Source of the DNA: Eubacteriales bacterium
Lineage (GTDB): Bacteria > Bacillota > Clostridia > Lachnospirales > Lachnospiraceae
Length of the DNA: 64,000 bases
NCBI GenBank assembly: GCA_030533385.1
Contig: JAUNJG010000003.1
Location: 23,608 to 87,607 of the forward strand
Direction: 5' to 3'
The notes below the pieces were generated by a model that did not search any database, was not told where the DNA came from, and saw nothing but the letters and a program-made list of their open reading frames with translations. This document shows, piece after piece, positions 36,281 through 43,817 of the stretch. Within the stretch, counting starts at the first letter, position 1. Each line of letters starts with the position of its first letter. The translations under genes and the position numbers were made by a program.

Positions 36281-36977
36281 AATAGTCCTCCCAATGTTAA
36301 ATTTAACACAAAGCAGGAACAAAATTCTTCCCGCTCTGTTTTATAACAAAAATTATGTTGTGATATTGCGTGTAAAAATACATAGATATTATAGAAAATA
36401 GATGTTAAATAGACCCTGCTATATACATAGATGGAGATAACAGACTGTAAATAAGAGATTTTCTAAAATAATAATTCATCAAAAGAACCGCTACAATCAA
36501 GGACAGAACTCTGTCGTAGATTGCGGTTGTATACTATTAATAATTTTTACTATTTATAATCCTATTCAATTCATTATGGATTATAGCATATATAATTTTA
36601 TTGTAAAGGTAAATTTTTAATGTCCTGTATGCAACTAATTTAATTCAAGAACAACAAAATATTCTCATTCTTTCTGTAAAAACTTGATTTTTTTGCATAA
36701 TAAGTAAAATCCAAACCGTTTTTTATTGACATTTTCTATTAAATTTACGTTTTTTCTTTTCTCTTTTTTTACCATCATTCTCTCACTTTTCTTCACCATT
36801 CCTCAAAAACATTAGTAATTTTTCCTCTTTCTTCTATAATCTACACATGTTTTTCTCCGGAATCTTCTTTCCAATCTACAAGAAATCCTCATGAGAGCCT
36901 CTTTTGCAAATATCCCAAAAATTACAAAAGAAAAACAAAAAAGCATTATATTTTGTCCGCAAAATATGTTTTTATTA
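36281..36977. other. AT-rich gap with one branched hairpin
   Basis: About 700 bases without a gene. The only structure I see is at 36486-36528: AACCGC...AATC pairs with GATTGCGGTT and encloses GACAG-aact-CTGTC. No T-run follows on either strand. The rest is low-complexity and A/T-rich, likely promoter territory for both flanking operons. Confidence 0.5.
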
Positions 36978-37006
36978 TTGAAAATATATTGCCATTATTA
37001 TATGAT
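36978..37006 (+). promoter_or_regulatory. Promoter of the blaI-like operon
   Basis: TTGAAA (36978-36983), a 17-base spacer and TATGAT (37001-37006), about 75 bases before the blaI-like start. A BlaI-type repressor would be expected to bind here, but I cannot point to a clean operator dyad. Confidence 0.6.
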
Positions 37007-37079
37007 AAGACCAGCAGAATATTAATCCCATAAATTTAATTTCTTGTCAAATCAACATTTAGAAGGGACTGAATACGAT

Positions 37080-37529
37080 ATGAAAAAGAAAATCAAAAAA
37101 CTTACAGACAGTGAAAAACAGGTATTAAATCTTCTTTGGGATTCGGAGGAGCCTTTAACTTCCACTGAGATTGTTAATTTATGCACAAACCGAACCTGGA
37201 AACCAAGCTATATCCACATTATGATTAATTCTCTTCTTTCCAAAGAAATGATTCAAATTGATGGATTTAAGAAAACGACCAAAAATTATGCCAGAACCTT
37301 TAAGGCATCCATGTCAAGAGACGAATGGAATTTGCTTCAAGTCAAACAAGAACAAAAATCCAATTCTAAAACCTTGTCAAATCTTTTTGCAACCCTCGTG
37401 GAGGAAGAAACTAACCCAGAACTCCTTGACAAACTGTCTGAAATTTTGGATCACAGAAAAAAAGAGCTTTGTGAACAGGGACATTGGTCCGAATTTTCTC
37501 CACATGAAAATGACCAAAACAATGAATAA
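37080..37529 (+). CDS. BlaI/MecI/CopY family transcriptional repressor
   Basis: 149 aa from the ATG at 37080 (AGAAGGGA upstream; the earlier TTG start has no ribosome site). The winged-helix domain is LTDSEKQVLNLLWDSEEPLTSTEIV...WKPSYIHIMINSLLSK, with a C-terminal helical dimerisation region. Members are cleaved by a partner M56 protease when a signal is sensed. The partner gene lies 235 bases downstream. The last 20 residues are polar and look disordered. Confidence 0.9.
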   Translation: MKKKIKKLTDSEKQVLNLLWDSEEPLTSTEIVNLCTNRTWKPSYIHIMINSLLSKEMIQIDGFKKTTKNYARTFKASMSRDEWNLLQVKQEQKSNSKTLSNLFATLVEEETNPELLDKLSEILDHRKKELCEQGHWSEFSPHENDQNNE

Positions 37530-37764
37530 CACGAAATATAAATCTTATAATTTTTATAACAATATCTTGATAATTATAAGCTTATATGTTATTATATGAC
37601 TGAAAATTTCCAACAATATGCAAAGAAAACAGATTAATTTGCTATTCTTTATTTTCTTTTCTATCTGTTGGATTTTATTTTAAATAATAGCAGTAAACTG
37701 TCTGCTCTCCTTTTTATTACAGGCAACAGACATTATACTGATATTTTACTACTGGATAAAATAT

Positions 37765-38997
37765 ATGATTACGATATTTTCAATTTTTTGGACTATAATT
37801 AATTGTTGTGTTATGGCAGGCGCCATTCACCTTATCCGAACAAAGACTGACTTAATTGCTACTTATGGTTGTTCTGTACTAAACGTATTGGCAATCTGTT
37901 GTATTGTGCGATTGCTTTTCCCCATAGAGTTTCCAGAACACCAGCTTATTATTTCTGACAGTTACTTATATTCCAAAATATTAGACCCACTGACTTCGTT
38001 TTTGTTTCCGGCATTTCCGGACTGGATTCTTCCGCTGATGTTGTTCGTATGGGCTTGTGGCAGTTTGGTTCAGATTTTTCGCCTTTCCTGTTCTTTCCTA
38101 CATATGTATCGCTCTTTGAATGCTAATGTCGTGAAAGCGGAACCTCGGGTTTTTGACATTCTGTACTCCATTGAGGAGAACTGCCCTCTCAAGATATATG
38201 TTTCCAAAGATATTTCTGTTCCTGTATTGGCGGGATATTGCCGTCCGGCCATCTACCTTCCTGAGTTTGATTGGACAGATATGGAATATCGTTATATATT
38301 TCTTCACGAACATACACATTGGAAAAGAAAAGATTTAATCAAAAAAGGATTCACTAATTTTTTATGTGTAATCATGTGGTGGAATCCTGCTGTTTATCTC
38401 ATACGCAGAGAAGTTTCCGAGATTATTGAACTAAACTGTGACAGGCAACTAACCAAACAGCTCTCGGAACAGGAAGTATTTCAATACTTGACCGTTTTAA
38501 AAAGCAGTCTTGAAAAACTTCAATATTCCCGGATAAAAACGAATCACTATACTATAGAGTTTATAAATACGGCCAAGCGGTATTCCATTCAGCAAAGATT
38601 TGAACTGCTGACCTCCAGAGATAAACCAAGCCGAAACAGCACAACACCAAAATTGATACTGGCTGCCATAGCTTTTCTCTGGATGTATGGCTCTTATTAT
38701 TTTATATTACAACCAAATTACGATGCCTCTGCCTTTTCTCTTTGGAAAAAAGATTCTACTTCCAAGGATGCCGTTGTTGATATTTCTGATAAAGGCAATA
38801 CTTTTCTGGAAGAACAGGCGGATGGCTCCTATATTCTGTATTATGGGAATTTTTCTATGAAGGTTCCTACCGAAGATGTAGATGCCGGACTTTACGTCTA
38901 TTATCCTATTGTTCCTTATGAGGAAAACAGCATCATTCAAAAACTGTTTTCTGATTTAAACAAGTTTTTCAAACACATCAAAGGAGGACTGTCATGA
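37765..38997 (+). CDS. BlaR1-like M56 family membrane metalloprotease without a penicillin-binding sensor domain
   Basis: 410 aa with N-terminal transmembrane helices (about 1-25, 32-52, 85-110), the zinc protease motif FLHEHTHWKRKD (HExxH, about 182-193), a conserved Asn-Pro after it (MWWNPAVYLIRRE), a helix at about 295-315 and a short extracytoplasmic tail of about 95 residues. Classical BlaR1 is near 600 aa and ends in a beta-lactam-binding domain; that is missing here. It likely cleaves the BlaI-like repressor on a different signal. No strong ribosome site is seen before the ATG. Confidence 0.85.
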   Translation: MITIFSIFWTIINCCVMAGAIHLIRTKTDLIATYGCSVLNVLAICCIVRLLFPIEFPEHQLIISDSYLYSKILDPLTSFLFPAFPDWILPLMLFVWACGSLVQIFRLSCSFLHMYRSLNANVVKAEPRVFDILYSIEENCPLKIYVSKDISVPVLAGYCRPAIYLPEFDWTDMEYRYIFLHEHTHWKRKDLIKKGFTNFLCVIMWWNPAVYLIRREVSEIIELNCDRQLTKQLSEQEVFQYLTVLKSSLEKLQYSRIKTNHYTIEFINTAKRYSIQQRFELLTSRDKPSRNSTTPKLILAAIAFLWMYGSYYFILQPNYDASAFSLWKKDSTSKDAVVDISDKGNTFLEEQADGSYILYYGNFSMKVPTEDVDAGLYVYYPIVPYEENSIIQKLFSDLNKFFKHIKGGLS

Positions 38998-39251
38998 AAC
39001 AACACTTTTTTAAACGCATCACACTCGGTACCTTTTTAGGCTGCATGGCTTTCAGTGCCCTTCCTTCTCTTCCATCTATCGCTCAGATGCCTGTACAGGT
39101 GGAAGCAAACGTCATCGAAGACACCATATCCCCATGTGCTGACGTCATTTACTGGCGGTTCCGAACATTGGCCAGTGGTAAAGTACAACGTCGCCGCTGG
39201 AATGCTACCAAAGGATACTGGGTAGACCCTCATTGGATGGATGTGAACTAA
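38994..39251 (+). CDS. Small exported protein coupled to the M56 protease
   Basis: 85 aa. The ATG overlaps the stop of the protease gene (ATGA) and has AAAGGAGGA upstream. A signal peptide covers about 1-38 (hydrophobic core TLGTFLGCMAFSALPSL, likely cut near VEA-NV). The mature peptide is about 45 residues, with one Cys (SPCADVIYWRFR) and a basic/aromatic end (RRRWNATKGYWVDPHWMDVN). I recall similar tiny exported proteins in related bacteria but no function. It may be a signal, an immunity-type factor or the ligand sensed by the protease; none is shown. Confidence 0.75.
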   Translation: MKQHFFKRITLGTFLGCMAFSALPSLPSIAQMPVQVEANVIEDTISPCADVIYWRFRTLASGKVQRRRWNATKGYWVDPHWMDVN

Positions 39252-39310
39252 CTCTTTTTCAATACCACTTATATTTCCATCATACTTGAGATATGTATCT
39301 CCAAAAAGGA

Positions 39311-39356
39311 ATGTCCGGAAAGTCAACCACATTACTTTCCGGACATGCTTCCTTTT
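39311..39356. terminator. Bidirectional terminator after the small exported protein and serS
   Basis: ATGTCCGGAAAGT (39311-39323) pairs with ACTTTCCGGACAT (39334-39346). CTTTTT runs lie on both sides, serving the convergent genes. Confidence 0.85.
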
Positions 39357-39387
39357 TCATCAATATTTCCGTCTTCTCCGCCGAAAA

Positions 39388-40671
39388 TCACCTGGGAGCA
39401 ATCAAAGATTTTCCTCCCATATACGGACGAAGCACTTCCGGGATATTCACAGAACCATCTTCATTTAAGTTGTTTTCTAAAAAGGCAATGAGCATACGAG
39501 GAGGCGCCACCACCGTATTGTTGAGGGTGTGGGCAAAATATTTTCCTCCCTCTCCCACCACGCGAATCTTCAATCTTCTTGCCTGAGCATCACCTAAATT
39601 AGAACAGCTTCCTACCTCAAAATACTTCTTCTGGCGCGGAGACCATGCCTCCACGTCGATGGACTTCACCTTTAAGTCTGCCAAATCTCCCGAACAACAT
39701 TCCAGCGTACGCACCGGAATATCCAGCGAGCGGAACAAATCCACCGTGTTTTGCCACAACTTATCAAACCACATAGGACTTTCTTCCGGCTTGCATACAA
39801 CAATCATCTCCTGTTTTTCAAACTGGTGAATACGATAGACACCTCTCTCCTCAATGCCATGAGCACCCTTTTCTTTTCGGAAACAAGGAGAATAGGAAGT
39901 CAATGTTTTTGGAAGAGCATCTTCCTGAATCACCGTATCAATGAATTTACCAATCATAGAATGCTCGCTCGTTCCGATTAAGTATAGATCTTCCCCTTCA
40001 ATTTTATACATCATGGCATCCATCTCGGCAAAACTCATCACGCCGGTTACCACATTACTCCGAATCATAAACGGAGGTACACAGTAGGTAAAGCCTCGGT
40101 CAATCATGAAGTCCCTCGCATAGGCAATCACCGCAGAATGAAGCCTGGCAATATCACCCATGAGATAATAAAAACCATTGCCGGCTACTTTTCTGGCGCT
40201 ATCCAAATCAATACCTTCCAGCCTTTCCATAATATCAGTATGATAAGGAATCTCAAAATCAGGAACTGCCGGATCTCCGTATTTTTGGATTTCCACATTT
40301 TCGCTGTCATCTTTTCCGATAGGAACACTCGGATCAATGATGTTCGGAATACGCATCATAATAGAAGTCACTTTTTCAGACAGCTCTGTCTCCAACGCTT
40401 CCAGCTCTGCCAGCCGCTCTGCATTTGCCGTCACCAGCTTTTTCATTTCCTCTGCTTCTTCTTTTTTGCCCTGCCCCATCAAAGCACCAATCTGTTTGGA
40501 ATTTTTCTTCCGGCTGGCTCTCAGTTCGTCCGCCTCCTGCTGCGTCTTCCTCCTTTTGGCGTCCAGCTCAATCACTTCATCCACCAATGGCAGCTTGGCA
40601 TCTTGAAATTTATTTTTAATGTTTTGTTTTACGACATCCGGATTTTCTCTCAAAAACTTTAAATCTAACAT
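39388..40671 (-). CDS. serS: Seryl-tRNA synthetase with divergent motif 2
   Basis: 427 aa from the ATG at 40671 (GGAGGGAAGA before it). The N-terminal tRNA-binding coiled coil covers about 28-105 (LDAKRRKTQQEADELRA). The catalytic core has GTSEHSMIG, motif 2 FRKEKGAHGIEERGVYR with IHQFEKQEM, and motif 3 EVGSCSNLGDAQARRL. Most bacterial enzymes read about EAGSAGRDTRGL in motif 2 and SSCSN in motif 3; the version here belongs to a separate SerRS branch. It charges tRNA-Ser with serine in the cytoplasm. It may be the only copy or a second paralogue. Confidence 0.93.
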   Translation of the reverse strand: MLDLKFLRENPDVVKQNIKNKFQDAKLPLVDEVIELDAKRRKTQQEADELRASRKKNSKQIGALMGQGKKEEAEEMKKLVTANAERLAELEALETELSEKVTSIMMRIPNIIDPSVPIGKDDSENVEIQKYGDPAVPDFEIPYHTDIMERLEGIDLDSARKVAGNGFYYLMGDIARLHSAVIAYARDFMIDRGFTYCVPPFMIRSNVVTGVMSFAEMDAMMYKIEGEDLYLIGTSEHSMIGKFIDTVIQEDALPKTLTSYSPCFRKEKGAHGIEERGVYRIHQFEKQEMIVVCKPEESPMWFDKLWQNTVDLFRSLDIPVRTLECCSGDLADLKVKSIDVEAWSPRQKKYFEVGSCSNLGDAQARRLKIRVVGEGGKYFAHTLNNTVVAPPRMLIAFLENNLNEDGSVNIPEVLRPYMGGKSLIAPR

Positions 40672-40740
40672 TCTTCCCTCCAAGAGTAATTTTTCTCGTA
40701 CTATAATAAGCTATCAACAGTGGTTTTGCAAGAGCGTTCT

Positions 40741-41646
40741 CTATTGCGGCGGAACGACGATTTTTACCGCTGCCGGAATCAAGGCAATATCCAGCGGAAA
40801 ACTGCTCATGAGCTGCTCTCCATCGTAATCCACATTGATTTCTCTTTCTTCCAGATTTTCTATTTTTAACCGGTTAGTCTGGAAATATTCCACCGACGGA
40901 TGATTGACATGATCTCCCTGTAATACAGAAATCAGAAGCGGAGTAATCTGGAACACATCCATCTTTTTAATGATAATGACGTCAAACATTCCATCTGAAG
41001 TAGAGGCCATAGGAGCAATCTCCCGGAAACCTCCCACGCTCTGGCTGTTAGTCACCATGAACAAATGAATCTCCTCTTCCATCACCCTGTCATCGCAGGT
41101 GAACCTCATGTGCATCGTATGATTAAACTGCTTCGGCAAATCTATGGCCCCTTCCAGATAATAGGCTAGCTTTCCCATCACTGCCTTTTTATCCTTCTCC
41201 ACCTTAAATCCGATGTCCGATAACAAACCGGCCGCCACCACATTGATAAAATATTTTTCATTGACTCGTCCGGCATCCACCTTCTTTAAATGAAACTCTT
41301 TTATCATCTCGCAAAACTCTTTCGGCGTCTGCGGCAACTTTAAGTAATTTGCAAAATCATTGACTGTTCCCGCCGAAATTACGGCAATCGGAATATCGCT
41401 TTTACTCAGGATACTGCCGTTGATTACCTCGTTTAATGTTCCGTCTCCTCCGACAGCCACCACAAAATCATAGTCACCCTGTTTCAATCCTGCCATCTTA
41501 TTCAGAGCATCATCCTGCTTTTCTGTATAAAACACATCGATTGTATTGCAAATGTTATCCATAATAAGCGTTCCCGCAATCTCCTTAATTTTATCATGGA
41601 AATTTTGCCTTCCCGAAGACGGATTGATGATAAACAGTCCCTTCAT
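40741..41646 (-). CDS. Diacylglycerol/lipid kinase family protein (YegS/BmrU-like)
   Basis: 301 aa from the ATG at 41646 with GGGAGGAAGAAAA before it; the longer frame to 41748 lacks a site. The start MKGLFIINPSSGR and the nucleotide-binding GGDGTLNEVINGSI (about 62-75) are diagnostic, followed by AGTVNDFANYLKLP. The family phosphorylates diacylglycerol or related lipids at the membrane, feeding phosphatidic acid back to lipid synthesis. Confidence 0.92.
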   Translation of the reverse strand: MKGLFIINPSSGRQNFHDKIKEIAGTLIMDNICNTIDVFYTEKQDDALNKMAGLKQGDYDFVVAVGGDGTLNEVINGSILSKSDIPIAVISAGTVNDFANYLKLPQTPKEFCEMIKEFHLKKVDAGRVNEKYFINVVAAGLLSDIGFKVEKDKKAVMGKLAYYLEGAIDLPKQFNHTMHMRFTCDDRVMEEEIHLFMVTNSQSVGGFREIAPMASTSDGMFDVIIIKKMDVFQITPLLISVLQGDHVNHPSVEYFQTNRLKIENLEEREINVDYDGEQLMSSFPLDIALIPAAVKIVVPPQ

Positions 41647-41894
41647 TTTTCTTCCTCCCATGAACATTTCTATTCTATCGATACCGCAACACCTGAAACT
41701 TCCTGGCATAACCGCACAGAAACTTTTCTTTTCGACGCTGCCATCCATCAGATAACACCTCTTCCCGCCGGTGTGACGGTATCCTTCCCATCTGAATTTG
41801 AATTTAAAATGAGGGTTATCTTATCTCCGATACCATATTTTAGCACAAAAGACCGATATTTTATAGTCATTCTCCGGATTTCATAGAAATCATG

Positions 41895-41920
41895 GAACGA
41901 TTCAGCTATAACATCTTCGA
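41895..41920 (+). repeat. Partial copy of the ATTCAGCYAT repeat family
   Basis: GAACGATTCAGCTATAACATCTTCG matches the first 23 bases of the element at 20835 with few changes and stops just short of the end of aroD. Confidence 0.55.
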
Positions 41921-41921
41921 T

Positions 41922-42689
41922 TTAGGAATTCATCACCTCATGAAAAAACAGCAGCGTATCACGAAGGCGCTCCGATGCAATCTGTCCCGGAGCCGAAGGA
42001 TATCCCTCCATTCCAAAGGTCACGGCAGAGCCAAACCATTCTCCGCACAGACGGCTGATGGCCCCCGTTCCATCCATAGACATAGTAATCAACGGACATT
42101 TGGCATAAAGACGGTACATTTCCTCCGTTGCAGATAACAATGTTATCACATCCCGGCTATCCTGAGGCATGACCGCTACCTTGCAAATATCTGCTCCTGT
42201 TTCCTGCATCTGCCTCATTTTCTGAATCAATTCCTCTTTTTCCGGCGTCCTCTCAAAATCATGGCTGGATACAATGACCTTCTTCTCTTTTTCATGAGCT
42301 ACCTTTATGACAGCTTCCAAAATTTCTATTCCCATGGACAGCTCCCCATCCACCAAATCTACACAGCCCGTTTCCACTGCTATTTGATTCAAGCTCACAT
42401 AAGTTTCTCTTCCGATGGACCTTTCTCCTCCTTCTCTCAGAGAACGAAAAGTAAACAACAATGGTTTCTCTCCGAGAATTCCCCTCAAATCTGTCAAAAC
42501 TTCCCGGAATCTTTCTATATTAAGAACCTCTTCATACCAATCTGCTCTCCATTCCACAATATCAGCGCAGCCCTGAGCGATTGTCTGCGCCTGCTTCAGA
42601 ATCTCTTCTTTCGTCCTTCCGATGATAGGTACGCATATTTTAGGAATTCCCTCTCCAATTTTTACATTTCTTACAACCACTACACCCAT
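41922..42689 (-). CDS. aroD: Type I 3-dehydroquinate dehydratase
   Basis: 255 aa. Visible features: KICVPIIGRT at the start, EWRADWYE (substrate-binding Glu/Arg), VSSHDFERTP with the catalytic His at about 147, and DICKVAVMP with the Schiff-base Lys at about 174. It converts 3-dehydroquinate to 3-dehydroshikimate in the shikimate pathway. The aroK gene ends 12 bases upstream, so the two are one operon. GAGGGAAAG precedes the ATG. Confidence 0.95.
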   Translation of the reverse strand: MGVVVVRNVKIGEGIPKICVPIIGRTKEEILKQAQTIAQGCADIVEWRADWYEEVLNIERFREVLTDLRGILGEKPLLFTFRSLREGGERSIGRETYVSLNQIAVETGCVDLVDGELSMGIEILEAVIKVAHEKEKKVIVSSHDFERTPEKEELIQKMRQMQETGADICKVAVMPQDSRDVITLLSATEEMYRLYAKCPLITMSMDGTGAISRLCGEWFGSAVTFGMEGYPSAPGQIASERLRDTLLFFHEVMNS

Positions 42690-42701
42690 TTTTCTTTCCC
42701 T

Positions 42702-43283
42702 CTATTCTGCTTTTACCAGATTTTGCACAATTTCTTTGCAGATTTCAAATACGGTCTTTCCATCAGTGGCTATCACAATATCCGCCGCTGCCTCATACTT
42801 TTCTCTTCTTTTCTCCATCAGATTTCCGATAAACTCTACATTTTTATTTCCACGAAGCAACGGACGTTCCTCATCATCCTTCACACGCTCAAGAATTATC
42901 TCCGGCGTGGCGGTCAACAACACCACTTTCCCATTCTTCTTCATCTCAACAACATTCTTCTCCCGAAGAGCAACGCCACCCCCGCAGGAAATAATCACAT
43001 TACTCTGCGCCTGCATATCAATCAACAACTGAGTTTCCAGATTTCTAAAATACTCTTCTCCATACTTCTCAAAAATTTCAGGAATACTCATCCTCTGTTG
43101 TTCTGCAATTAGGGCGTCCATCTCCACTACATCCATATCAAAGGCTTTTTTTAAATAATCAGAGACGGTACTCTTACCTGAACCCATAAATCCAATCAAC
43201 ACAATATTATAATCAAACGGTTTTTCAGTGTCCCTCCCGCGGCATGCCATCAGCTCCTGCCTTAATTCTTCTCTCTTTATCAT
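42702..43283 (-). CDS. aroK: Shikimate kinase
   Basis: 193 aa. Walker A LIGFMGSGKSTVSDYL at about 30-45, the shikimate-binding Asp/Arg region VEMDALIAEQQ and FRNLETQLL, then CGGGVALREKN and a lid region ERPLLRGN. It phosphorylates shikimate at the 3-OH with ATP. An N-terminal extension of about 25 charged residues precedes the core; the first ATG is used because no later start has a ribosome site. Cotranscribed with aroD. Confidence 0.95.
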   Translation of the reverse strand: MIKREELRQELMACRGRDTEKPFDYNIVLIGFMGSGKSTVSDYLKKAFDMDVVEMDALIAEQQRMSIPEIFEKYGEEYFRNLETQLLIDMQAQSNVIISCGGGVALREKNVVEMKKNGKVVLLTATPEIILERVKDDEERPLLRGNKNVEFIGNLMEKRREKYEAAADIVIATDGKTVFEICKEIVQNLVKAE

Positions 43284-43322
43284 AACATTCTCTTTCTTTT
43301 TTTCTTATTTTTTCTATGAGTC

Positions 43323-43622
43323 TTATGGCTCCCTCTGTGCTGGCACAGGGAGCCGCAAGGCTCATTATAGCACCTCGCCTTCCCGGCTCGGTGGAGGTTT
43401 TCGCCTTATGGCTCCTTCTGTGCTGGCACAGGGAGCCGCAAGGCTCATTATAGCACCTCGCCTTCCCGGCTCGGTGGAGGTTTTCGCCTTATGGCTCCCT
43501 CTGTGCTAGCACAGGGAGCCGCAAGGCTCATTATAGCACCTCGCCTTCCCGGCTCGGTGGAGGTTTTCGCCTTATGGCTCCCTCTGTGCTAGCACAGGGA
43601 GCCGCAAGGCTCATTATAGCAC
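43323..43622. repeat. Tandem repeat array B, 83-bp unit, 3.6 copies
   Basis: Units start at 43323, 43406, 43489 and 43572. Each holds a strong hairpin (GGCTCCCTCTGTGC with GCACAGGGAGCC), then CTCATTATAGCACCTCG, a second smaller hairpin and TTCGCCTTATG. Copies differ at only a few bases, such as GCTGGC against GCTAGC in the loop. It lies upstream of aroK and downstream of the PRD regulator gene, and is related in design to array A. 43623-43817 shows no gene. Confidence 0.92.
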
Positions 43623-43817
43623 ATTTTTCTTTTGTATGCATGGTTTCTTGTGGTGAAAAAGGTTGCCGTTTCTGCTTTTATTTGCTGAAAATGACAGGGT
43701 TTTCGGCGAATGTTTTGCATAGTGCAGCAATCTTTTTCTTTTCTTATTTCTTCTGTTATTTTATCTCTTATTACAGCAATAAATATAAACATTTTTTATA
43801 AAGCTACGATCCGAACA

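Noticed and set aside
37080-38997. Beta-lactam resistance operon
   Set aside because: The M56 protein lacks the penicillin-binding sensor domain, and there is no beta-lactamase or mecA.
43228-43509. Plus-strand frame of 93 aa over array B
   Set aside because: Translated repeat; it also overlaps the start of aroK on the other strand.
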